DNA of 14,551 nt. Source: Scatosoma sp045660225. GTDB lineage: Bacteria; Bacillota; Clostridia; Christensenellales; Borkfalkiaceae. The stretch spans positions 1 through 14,551 of the forward strand of contig JAZRDK010000038.1 in NCBI GenBank assembly GCA_045660225.1, given 5' to 3'. A program made the translations under genes and the position numbers. Numbering within the stretch: the stretch's first letter is position 1; the number at the start of each line of letters is the position of its first letter. Shown here one piece after another: positions 1 to 6,116 of this stretch. The notes under the pieces are model-generated. The model worked only from the letters and a program-made list of their open reading frames with translations. It did not search any database and was not told the DNA's origin.

Positions 1-1072
1 CACGGCAGGTGTCCAAATCGTCGATAAGTACCATATCCGCGCATTTCGACGGCGCAATCGAGCCGAAATCGTGGTCAAGTTGGAAACATTGCGCCACGTT
101 AATCGTTACCATTTGAATCGCGGTTACAGGGTCGACGCCTTCTTCAATCGCGCGCTTTACGATGTAATCAAGATGCCCGTAGGTTTGCAAAGTGTTCGGG
201 TGTGTGTCGTCGGAAATAAGACACGCGTAACGGGAATCGACTTCGTGCTTAGTAACCGCCTTAGCAACTTCCTTCAAATCGTGCCAAGCCGAGCCTTCGC
301 GGAGCATGGCGTACATACCAAGACGCATTTTTTGCAGGGCGTCTTCCGCGCGCGTGGATTCGTGGCAACAGCGTACGCCCGACGCGATATACGCGTTCAA
401 ACCGCTTCCGTTTTCAGGGAGCGAATAATGCCCCGTAGGGATTGCGCCAGCTTTCAAGGTTTCGCCGACGATGGCGTGCGTGCGCTCGTCTGCAAACAAA
501 ATGCCGGGGAAGTTCATCATTTCGCCAAGCCCCACACACTCGTCCCAAGTCATCGTTTCCGCAACTTCTTCAGGACCGATGGACGCGCCCGTGTCTTCAA
601 AACCGGGTACGGCGGGTACGCAGGAAGGGGTGGTCATCATCACTTTCAAGGGTGTGCGTTTCGCGTCGTCCAGCATATATCTAACGCCGTCTAAACCGAG
701 AACGTTGCAAATTTCGTGCGGGTCCATAAAAATCCCGCTCGTACCATGTGCAACGACGGCTTTTGCGTATTCGCCGACGGTCAACATCGACGATTCGACG
801 TGGATATGCCCGTCCAAAAACGCAGGGGCAAGGTATTTGCCCTTTCCGTCGATAATTTGCGTGTTTTCGCCGATACAATGCTTGCAATCGCCCACGCAGG
901 CAATTCTACCCTTGACGACGGCGACGTCCGTGTTTTCAATAAGCTCACGCGTGCAAACGTTGACGAGCGTTGCGCCCACGACGACAAGCTCGGCTTTTTC
1001 CGCGCCGGTAGCCACTTTGACAAGGTCTTTGGAAACTTCCCAAAGGGGGTATTTGCAAAATTTATTAATCAT
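1..1072 (-). CDS. adeC: adenine deaminase, N-terminal 357 residues (truncated by window edge)
   Basis: Hydrolyses adenine to hypoxanthine and ammonia in purine salvage, in the cytoplasm, as a metal-dependent amidohydrolase. I translated the minus strand from the ATG at 1072-1070. The protein shows DGHIHVESSM (residues 87-96) with the metal-ligand pair H89/H91, GLGEMMNFPG (181-190), GHYSLPENGSGLNAYIASG (214-232), a CHEST motif with H237, and SDDTHP (287-292). These match the AdeC family in order and spacing. Family members are usually about 570-600 residues, so roughly 220 C-terminal residues lie beyond the left edge. The start is supported by AAGGAG six bases upstream. The gene follows the LysR-type regulator gene by 48 bases on the same strand, with a terminator-like hairpin between, so it may be expressed by read-through or from a promoter I could not identify. 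No frameshift or missing motif is seen in the part present. Confidence 0.93.
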   Translation of the reverse strand, partial: MINKFCKYPLWEVSKDLVKVATGAEKAELVVVGATLVNVCTRELIENTDVAVVKGRIACVGDCKHCIGENTQIIDGKGKYLAPAFLDGHIHVESSMLTVGEYAKAVVAHGTSGIFMDPHEICNVLGLDGVRYMLDDAKRTPLKVMMTTPSCVPAVPGFEDTGASIGPEEVAETMTWDECVGLGEMMNFPGILFADERTHAIVGETLKAGAIPTGHYSLPENGSGLNAYIASGVRCCHESTRAEDALQKMRLGMYAMLREGSAWHDLKEVAKAVTKHEVDSRYACLISDDTHPNTLQTYGHLDYIVKRAIEEGVDPVTAIQMVTINVAQCFQLDHDFGSIAPSKCADMVLIDDLDTCR

Positions 1073-1092
1073 CGTTTTCTCCTTTATTAAAA

Positions 1093-1116
1093 TCGGGCGC
1101 AAGTGTACGCGCCCGA
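1093..1116 (-). terminator. GC-rich hairpin between the LysR gene and adeC; possible terminator or attenuator
   Basis: Read on the minus strand, TCGGGCGC and GCGCCCGA form a perfect 8-bp stem around an 8-base loop, followed directly by TTTTAATAAA. It starts four bases after the LysR stop codon and ends about 14 bases before the adeC ribosome binding site. The T run is short (four), so termination may be partial, letting some transcripts reach adeC. The stem is seen directly; its role is inferred. Confidence 0.6.
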
Positions 1117-1120
1117 CGAC

Positions 1121-1978
1121 TTATTCGTCAAATTGATTGTTCAAAAACCGTTTCACGTCGTAATCGTGTCTATAAATGAGATACGTGGTTACGTTCGGAG
1201 CGGTAAAATCTTTTAATTTTACTTCTTCCAAACTGCCTTCGTTGATTTTTTCTTTCACCAACTTATACGGCAGGAAGGAATACCCAAGCCCGTTTTCCAA
1301 ATAGGGCAACAACTTCGACGAGTTGTCAACGTCCAAACGGAAAATATGGTTTTTAGGGAACAGCGAACGGATAAACACACCCGCTTCGCTCAGCGTGAAA
1401 TCGCACATTAGATAAGGAAGTTTGCAAAGCTGTTCCTTCGTTACTCCGTCGGGATACTCGTTTTTGCCTTTCTTGCAAACGAGCGCAACGCGGTCGACGT
1501 CGTACACGTCGCAGGCGTACCCCGTACGCTTTAAGGGGATTGCCGAGAACACCATATCCAGCATATTGTCCTGTAAATTTTGGATAAGGTCAAGCGAGTG
1601 TCCAAGCATCACTTTGACGGACGTCACCGTGTTGTCTTTCAAGCACTCGTCCACCAGCGGTTTTACGTGTACCTCGTACGACGCGTTGATTGCGCCGATG
1701 GAGAATTTACGGCTGTGGCTGGTCAAAGCGTTCATTTCGTCGATGGACGTGTTTTGCAATTCCAAAATACGTTCGGCATAGCGAAGAAAAATTTCACCTG
1801 CTTCCGTCAACGTCACCGTTTTTGAACCGCGCGAAAATAATTTTTTGCCCACTTCTTTTTCCAACTCGCTAATACGGTTGGTAACGGTGGATTGCGCGAT
1901 GAATAATTGCTCTGCCGCAAGCGTGAAATTTTTTACTTTCGAGAGAAATATAAATGTTTTAAGCTCTTCGGTATTCAT
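1121..1978 (-). CDS. LysR-family transcriptional regulator
   Basis: A 285-residue DNA-binding regulator of the LysR type. An N-terminal winged helix-turn-helix (about residues 1-60, recognition region near AAEQLFIAQSTVTNRISELE) carries the family pattern, including LF-R-----TLTEAG at about 47-61. The remaining ~200 residues are the expected effector-binding domain, and the length is normal. Effector and targets cannot be read from the sequence. The downstream same-strand neighbour is adenine deaminase, so a purine link is possible but unproven. The ATG at 1978 has only a distant AAGGA (1994-1998 on the plus strand, 15 bases away). An in-frame ATT three codons upstream would be ideally spaced (six bases), so an unusual start there is conceivable; I keep the ATG. 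Its promoter region contains a perfect palindrome that could be its own binding site. Confidence 0.93.
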   Translation of the reverse strand: MNTEELKTFIFLSKVKNFTLAAEQLFIAQSTVTNRISELEKEVGKKLFSRGSKTVTLTEAGEIFLRYAERILELQNTSIDEMNALTSHSRKFSIGAINASYEVHVKPLVDECLKDNTVTSVKVMLGHSLDLIQNLQDNMLDMVFSAIPLKRTGYACDVYDVDRVALVCKKGKNEYPDGVTKEQLCKLPYLMCDFTLSEAGVFIRSLFPKNHIFRLDVDNSSKLLPYLENGLGYSFLPYKLVKEKINEGSLEEVKLKDFTAPNVTTYLIYRHDYDVKRFLNNQFDE

Positions 1979-2009
1979 TTGAAAAATTGATTATCCTTAT
2001 CAGTTTAAT

Positions 2010-2024
2010 TTATAATCATTATAA
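2010..2024. promoter_or_regulatory. perfect palindrome TTATAATCATTATAA, candidate operator
   Basis: Two 7-base arms around a single C, with a T-N11-A core (2011-2023) as in LysR-type binding boxes. Each arm contains TATAAT, one on each strand, so it holds back-to-back -10 boxes. The minus-strand box fits the LysR promoter. The plus-strand box (2011-2016) has TTGATT at 1987-1992, 18 bases upstream. The location suits autoregulation by the LysR protein. Its AT-rich content makes a chance palindrome more likely, so the functional reading is only moderately supported. Confidence 0.45.
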
Positions 2025-2046
2025 CGCGAGTCACGAAAAAAAGCAA
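2018..2046 (-). promoter_or_regulatory. probable promoter of the LysR gene
   Basis: On the minus strand, TATAAT (2023-2018) lies 17 bases downstream of TTGCTT (2046-2041). The -10 is perfect and the -35 matches three of six consensus positions. The expected transcript start is about 30 bases before the LysR ATG. The -10 lies inside the 2010-2024 palindrome, so a protein bound there would compete with polymerase. Confidence 0.55.
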
Positions 2047-2102
2047 GTAGGTAAACGAAAAAAGTTGCTAAATCCGCAAAAAAATTATTTCTAAAGCAAG
2101 TA
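2040..2102. repeat. 10-bp direct repeat AAAGCAAGTA in the divergent intergenic region
   Basis: AAAGCAAGTA occurs at 2040-2049 and again at 2093-2102, in the same orientation and offset by 53 bases, close to five helical turns. The first copy overlaps the -35 of the LysR promoter and the second lies about 25 bases upstream of the -35 of the rightward operon. It may be a pair of regulator sites; a chance repeat in AT-rich DNA is also possible. Confidence 0.4.
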
Positions 2103-2127
2103 AAGGGCATAATCCGTTTATAGAAGA

Positions 2128-2156
2128 TTGACAAGGGCGCGGAAAAACGATATAAT
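2128..2156 (+). promoter_or_regulatory. consensus sigma-A promoter of the yggS operon
   Basis: TTGACA at 2128-2133 and TATAAT at 2151-2156 with exactly 17 bases between: a perfect match to the housekeeping promoter. Transcription should start near 2163, giving a leader of about 22 bases before the ATG at 2185. This also argues against translation starting at the TTG that forms the -35 box. Confidence 0.9.
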
Positions 2157-2184
2157 AAATAAAACGAAAACGAAGGTGCAAAGT

Positions 2185-2865
2185 ATGCGTAGGGAAGAAA
2201 TTACAAACAACGTACGGGCAATCCAAAAAACGATAGAAAAGGGGAATCCCTTCGGTGAAAAGGTTGCGCTTGTCGTGGCGACGAAAACGCAAACCGCGGA
2301 AGATATTAATTTCGCAATTCAAGCGGGTGTCGACGCCGTCGCGGAAAATAAACCCCAAGAATTTCGAGATAAGCACGCGTTTTTGTTGCCCTGCCCAAAC
2401 CATTTTATCGGACGTTTGCAAACGAATAAAATTAAATACCTTGTGGGCAAAATTGATTTGTACCACTCTTGCGACAGGGACGAGTTGGTTTTTGAACTTG
2501 CACGGCAGTCGAAAAACAAGGGCGTCGTTTCGAATATTCTTATCCAAATCAACGTCGGCGACGAAGAAACGAAAGGTGGCTACGACTACGACACGGCAAA
2601 GGAAACGTTTGCCAAAATTTCCGCCGTTGAAGGCGTAAAAGTAAAAGGTTTTATGGCGATGCTCCCCGACGTAGACGACGAAACGTTGCTTAGAGAATTG
2701 ACGAGAAAAATGCGTCGCTTGTACGAGTGGGCAAAAACGCAATCGTCGGAAATCGAATACCTGTCTATGGGTATGAGTGGCGATTATCCGCTGTGTGTAG
2801 AAGAAGGTAGCAATATGGTGCGCGTTGGGTCGAATATTTTCGGCAAAAGAACGTACGCGCAATAA
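2185..2865 (+). CDS. yggS: YggS/PROSC-family PLP-binding protein
   Basis: A 226-residue member of the YggS/PLPBP family: single-domain TIM-barrel proteins like the N-terminal domain of alanine racemase, which bind pyridoxal phosphate and help keep B6 and amino/keto acid pools balanced, with no firmly established enzymatic reaction. Family landmarks are present in order: VVATKT with the PLP-binding Lys34, ENKPQEF (54-60), HFIGRLQTNK (73-82), HSCDR (94-98), QINVGDEETKGG (121-132), FMAMLP (156-161), LSMGMSGDY (193-201) and VRVGSNIFGKR (212-222). The usual GEN reads AEN here. I chose ATG 2185 because GAAGGTG lies six bases upstream and a longer in-frame TTG start at 2128 would sit inside the promoter. 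In many Bacillota yggS neighbours sepF and other cell-division genes; here it instead heads an operon with a papain-like envelope protein and a dehydrogenase. Confidence 0.93.
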   Translation: MRREEITNNVRAIQKTIEKGNPFGEKVALVVATKTQTAEDINFAIQAGVDAVAENKPQEFRDKHAFLLPCPNHFIGRLQTNKIKYLVGKIDLYHSCDRDELVFELARQSKNKGVVSNILIQINVGDEETKGGYDYDTAKETFAKISAVEGVKVKGFMAMLPDVDDETLLRELTRKMRRLYEWAKTQSSEIEYLSMGMSGDYPLCVEEGSNMVRVGSNIFGKRTYAQ

Positions 2866-2881
2866 CTTTGTAGGGGAAACT

Positions 2882-3742
2882 ATGTCTAACCGTGAAGAAA
2901 TGCAAAAAAAACCGCGCAAGCGATTGCGCGCGCTTTTGCTTTGTATCGTCGTATTCGTAGGCGGTATTCTCGGCATGTTCCAGCTCGGCGTCGTGTATAC
3001 GGACTCGACGTGGGAGAGATGGCGTCCCGACTACGCCAAGGTCAACGTTTTACCCGTTTTGCAAAAACAAACGCTCACGGACGAAGATTACGGGCTTTTG
3101 TATCATCAAACGGGGCTTTCTAAAACGGCAATCGACGATATGCGCGTCAAAGAAGGCGGTATAGGCCGTATCTTGGAAATTCAGACCAGCTTTTTTACCG
3201 ACTACGAGATGAATACGTATTGGTTTGCGCCCTTTACGTATATGGACGAAATCAAAGGCTTTGCAAAAATGTGCGACTTGAAGGACGGCGACATCATCGT
3301 CAGTTCAACGACGCGCGTTTCTTGGTGGCGGTACGGACACTCCGCGCTCGTATCCAACGGCGAAAGAAAGGAGCTGGTTGAAAGTATAGGCCCTGGCATA
3401 AAAAGCAAAAACACGTCCGCGCACGATTTCACGTACTTAGGTACGTTTCTCGTTTTGCGCCCAAAAATCGACGAAACGATAAAAAAGCAGGTTGCAAGCT
3501 ATGCCCAAAACCATTTGGTTGGGCTTACGTATAGGTTTTCCATCGGTTTGTTGTCGCCTAAATACGTCGACGATATCCGCATTACGCAATGCGCGCATCT
3601 CGTATGGTACGCCTACAAAAAATTCGGATTTGATTTAGATTCCAACGGCGGTTGGCTTGTGAAACCGCAGGATATGGCTTTGTCCAAGCACGTGGAAGTC
3701 GTGCAAACTTTCGGGTTTGACCCCGACACGCTTTGGGTATGA
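2882..3742 (+). CDS. membrane-anchored YiiX-like permuted papain-fold protein (putative hydrolase)
   Basis: A 286-residue protein with a basic N-terminus (KKPRKRLR), one hydrophobic segment (about 15-38) and a large domain most likely outside the membrane. The domain has the layout of the YiiX/YycO-like circularly permuted NlpC/P60 group: GDIIV (136-140), a His in YGHSALV (His153), an FLVLRP strand (189-194), then a C-terminal Cys in TQCAHLVWYAYKKFG (Cys237) and KPQDMALS. In this group the His precedes the Cys, the reverse of classical NlpC/P60 order. Substrate is unknown; amide bonds of cell-wall peptides or acyl groups are plausible. ATG 2882 is chosen because AGGGG lies five bases upstream; a longer in-frame start at 2825 would overlap yggS. 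It begins 16 bases after yggS and its stop overlaps the next gene's start, so it is the middle gene of the operon. Residues about 40-130, before the core, are unassigned. Confidence 0.72.
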   Translation: MSNREEMQKKPRKRLRALLLCIVVFVGGILGMFQLGVVYTDSTWERWRPDYAKVNVLPVLQKQTLTDEDYGLLYHQTGLSKTAIDDMRVKEGGIGRILEIQTSFFTDYEMNTYWFAPFTYMDEIKGFAKMCDLKDGDIIVSSTTRVSWWRYGHSALVSNGERKELVESIGPGIKSKNTSAHDFTYLGTFLVLRPKIDETIKKQVASYAQNHLVGLTYRFSIGLLSPKYVDDIRITQCAHLVWYAYKKFGFDLDSNGGWLVKPQDMALSKHVEVVQTFGFDPDTLWV

Positions 3743-4551
3743 CGATGAAACAGGAAAACACAACGGGCTACGCCTTAATCACGGGCGCAACGGGCGGACT
3801 TGGTAGGGCGTTCGTTTACGAACTCGCCTTGCGCGGGTACTCGCTTTTATTGACGGGTAGAAACAGGGAGAAATTGCGCGTTTTGCAAACCGAACTTTCC
3901 GAAAAATTCCCGTCGGTGGAAACGCGTTTGTATCCAGCCGACCTGGCAAAGGAAGGGGACAGATGCGCGTTGATGGACGCGATGGAGAAGGAAGGAATTT
4001 CGCTTTCTATGCTGGTAAACGTTGCGGGTGCGGACATCCAAAAACCCGTGGAAACGTATACGCAGGACAAGCTGATTTTTCAATGCAGAGTGAATTTTGA
4101 ATCGGCAGTTTGCCTTTGCCGTTTTGCCGTAGAACATAAAGCGGACACCTTGAAAATTATCAACGTTTCGTCCGTTTCGGGGATATACCCGATGCCTTAT
4201 TTTGCGGTGTATAGCGCGACCAAGGGCGCGTTGACTTCCTTTTCGCAATCGTTTCGTGAAGAAGTTAGAAAAAAAGGCGTGCACGTAACGGCGGTGCTCC
4301 CCGGCGCAATGCCGACGCGTGAAGATATCAAGGCGCAAATCAAAGGGCAGGGCTTATGGGGCAAGCTTGCGGTGAAATCGCCCGAAAGCGTCGCAAGAGC
4401 GTCCCTTCGCGCCGTCGACAAAAACAAACGGAAAATCATCGTCGGGTTTTGGAATAAGACGATGCGAATCGCGACGTTTTGGATGCCGACGTCTTGGCGA
4501 CTTAAATTTATCGCCAAAAGATGGAGCAAAATCACCAAAGACGCATTTTAA
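3739..4551 (+). CDS. short-chain dehydrogenase/reductase (SDR)
   Basis: A 270-residue NAD(P)-dependent oxidoreductase of the classical SDR fold. The nucleotide-binding glycine motif TGATGGLG is at 15-22, followed by TGRNREKL (39-46), whose Arg at 41 suggests NADP preference. NVAG (94-97) replaces the usual NNAG. The catalytic Ser145, Tyr158 and Lys162 are in place (NVSSVSG and YSATK), followed by PGAMPT. The C-terminal ~40 residues (FWNKTMRIATFWMPTSWRLKFIAKRW) are aromatic and basic, as in membrane-associated SDRs that act on lipid or long-chain substrates; the actual substrate is unknown. The start is ATG 3739, which overlaps the preceding stop as ATGA and suggests translational coupling; no good ribosome binding site is seen. 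An ATG at 3745 is an alternative that would lose two residues. Last gene of the operon. Confidence 0.9.
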   Translation: MTMKQENTTGYALITGATGGLGRAFVYELALRGYSLLLTGRNREKLRVLQTELSEKFPSVETRLYPADLAKEGDRCALMDAMEKEGISLSMLVNVAGADIQKPVETYTQDKLIFQCRVNFESAVCLCRFAVEHKADTLKIINVSSVSGIYPMPYFAVYSATKGALTSFSQSFREEVRKKGVHVTAVLPGAMPTREDIKAQIKGQGLWGKLAVKSPESVARASLRAVDKNKRKIIVGFWNKTMRIATFWMPTSWRLKFIAKRWSKITKDAF

Positions 4552-4618
4552 CGCAAGGGAAACGGTTTTTTTCAAAAAAAGCACTTTTTCTTTTAGAAAA
4601 ACGTAGTTTCAGCGTTAA
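4548..4618 (+). other. nested inverted repeat at the 3' end of the SDR gene; possible structured 3' end
   Basis: TTAACGC (4548-4554, including the SDR stop codon) pairs with GCGTTAA (4612-4618), and just inside it GAAAC (4559-4563) pairs with GTTTC (4606-4610). The enclosed sequence holds a T-rich/A-rich hairpin, TTTTTCT-TTT-AGAAAAA (4585-4601). AATTTTCTT follows. No conventional terminator is visible between this operon and the next promoter, so this AT-rich structure may serve that role weakly. It is low confidence because many weak AT pairings are possible here. Confidence 0.3.
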
Positions 4619-4623
4619 TTTTC

Positions 4624-4652
4624 TTGACAAACGCGTGATTTTATAATATAAT
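4624..4652 (+). promoter_or_regulatory. consensus sigma-A promoter of the citrate-to-2-oxoglutarate operon
   Basis: TTGACA at 4624-4629 and TATAAT at 4647-4652, 17 bases apart: a perfect consensus. A second overlapping TATAAT at 4642-4647 is too close (12 bases) to be used with this -35. The expected start near 4659 gives a leader of about 50 bases with no obvious riboswitch or strong hairpin. Confidence 0.9.
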
Positions 4653-4709
4653 CGATTTATTGAATTAAAGAAAGGGTTTCAATCGAAAACGAAAATAGGA
4701 GGAAGAAGT

Positions 4710-6101
4710 ATGATAGAAATGAATCCTATGAGCAATTTGCTCGAACAAGAACAGTACAAATATGAACTGCAAGACGTTGCGGAAGCGCAGTTGTTCCGTG
4801 ATATTTATCCGTACGACGAAGTTCCGAAAACGCCGTTCAACCATCGCCGTGTGCCGATGAATATGCCCCGTGATATTTGGATTACGGACACGACGTTCCG
4901 CGATGGTCAGCAATCGCGCGCGCCGTATACGGCAAAACAAATCGTCGACCTTTACAAAATGCTTGCAAGGTTGGGCGGTCCTAACGGTATTATCCGCCAA
5001 AGCGAATTTTTCGTTTATACGAAGAAAGATAGGGACGCGTTAGAACAATGCATGGCGCTTGGCTATAAATTCCCCGAAGTAACGACGTGGATTCGCGCAA
5101 AGAAGGAAGACTTTATGCTCGTCAAAGAAATCGGCGTAAAGGAAACGGGTATTTTGGTCAGCTGTTCCGACTACCACATCTTCAAAAAGCTGAATATGAC
5201 GAGAAAGCAGGCGTTCGACCATTACCTTGGCGTCGTAAAACAGGCGTTTGACGCAGGCATTTCGCCCCGTTGCCATTTGGAAGACTTGACGCGCGCGGAT
5301 TTCTACGGTTTCGTCGTTCCGTTCGTCAACGCTTTGGTAGAGCTTTCTAAACAAGCAAAAATCCCCGTGCGTATCCGTATGTGCGACACGATGGGCTACG
5401 GCGTGCCTTTCGCAGGCGCAGCGCCTCCCAGAAGCGTCCCCGGTATCGTTTACGGTTTGCATCACTATTCGGACGTTACGTCGGAAATGTTAGAGTGGCA
5501 CGGTCACAACGACTTCTATATGGGCGTAGCCAACGCCGTCAGCGCTTGGTTGTACGGTGCAAGCGGTATCAACTGTTCGCTCCTTGGCATCGGCGAAAGA
5601 ACGGGCAACGTACCTTTGGAGGCGATGGTTATGCAGTACGCATCCCTTCGTGGTACGCTTAACGGTATGGATACGACGGTAATCACGGAAATCGCGGAAT
5701 ACTTTGAAAAGGAACTCGATTACGAAATTCCGCCGATGACGCCGTTCGTGGGTAGCGCGTTCAACTTGACCCGTGCAGGCGTACACGCCGACGGTATGAT
5801 GAAAGACGCGGAAATCTACAACATTTTCGACACGGAAAAGTTGTTGAATCGTCCTGCGGAAGTTTCCATTTCGAATACGTCCGGCTTGGCAGGTATCGCC
5901 TACTGGATTAACAAGCATTTCCGTTTGCCCGCAGAAAAGCAGGTGAGCAAGCACGACTGGATTGTACAGTCGATGAAGGAAGAAATCGACGGTTTGTACG
6001 TAGACGGCAGAACGACGGTTATGGGCGAGGACGAGCTGGAGAAAATGTTCAGAAAATTCAGTAAGGACAACCGTTACGATTTCAATTTGTTCAAGAAGTA
6101 A
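4710..6101 (+). CDS. probable Re-type citrate synthase (DRE-TIM metallolyase family)
   Basis: A 463-residue enzyme related to isopropylmalate and homocitrate synthases. Active-site landmarks are TDTTFRDGQQSR (59-70; metal ligand Asp65), CDTMGYG (225-231), HGHND (264-268; metal ligands His264 and His266) and GIGERTGNVPLE (293-304). A C-terminal segment, AGVHADGMMKD (356-366), resembles the linker subdomain of that family, but there is no LeuA-type allosteric domain. The residues fit any Claisen-condensing member; the context decides. The next two genes encode aconitase and isocitrate dehydrogenase, and no leucine or lysine pathway gene is near. Re-citrate synthase, described in Clostridium kluyveri, is the DRE-TIM enzyme that makes citrate from oxaloacetate and acetyl-CoA in anaerobes lacking GltA, so I infer that role. 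Homocitrate or citramalate synthase is the alternative. The ATG at 4710 has AGGAGG seven bases upstream. Confidence 0.82.
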   Translation: MIEMNPMSNLLEQEQYKYELQDVAEAQLFRDIYPYDEVPKTPFNHRRVPMNMPRDIWITDTTFRDGQQSRAPYTAKQIVDLYKMLARLGGPNGIIRQSEFFVYTKKDRDALEQCMALGYKFPEVTTWIRAKKEDFMLVKEIGVKETGILVSCSDYHIFKKLNMTRKQAFDHYLGVVKQAFDAGISPRCHLEDLTRADFYGFVVPFVNALVELSKQAKIPVRIRMCDTMGYGVPFAGAAPPRSVPGIVYGLHHYSDVTSEMLEWHGHNDFYMGVANAVSAWLYGASGINCSLLGIGERTGNVPLEAMVMQYASLRGTLNGMDTTVITEIAEYFEKELDYEIPPMTPFVGSAFNLTRAGVHADGMMKDAEIYNIFDTEKLLNRPAEVSISNTSGLAGIAYWINKHFRLPAEKQVSKHDWIVQSMKEEIDGLYVDGRTTVMGEDELEKMFRKFSKDNRYDFNLFKK

Positions 6102-6116
6102 TTTAGGAGAGAGAAT

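Noticed and set aside
71..1136. Long plus-strand open frames opposite the left-edge genes
   Set aside because: They lie antisense to adenine deaminase and the LysR gene, whose minus-strand proteins carry full family motifs; the plus-strand translations look like nothing known and lack ribosome binding sites.
2128..2184. Upstream TTG start extending yggS by 19 residues
   Set aside because: The TTG is part of the -35 box of the operon's own promoter, so it would not be transcribed; ATG 2185 has a good ribosome binding site.
2825..2881. Upstream start extending the YiiX-like protein into yggS
   Set aside because: It would overlap yggS, lacks a ribosome binding site, and would put extra residues before a typical basic-plus-hydrophobic anchor; ATG 2882 has AGGGG upstream.
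2068..2976. 302-residue minus-strand open frame across yggS and its promoter
   Set aside because: It is the complement of a well-supported YggS gene, is rich in Arg/Phe/His as antisense frames are here, and shows no motif.
4660..4709. Possible riboswitch or attenuator in the citrate operon leader
   Set aside because: The ~50-base leader is purine-rich with only 4-bp pairings; too short and unstructured for a known riboswitch.
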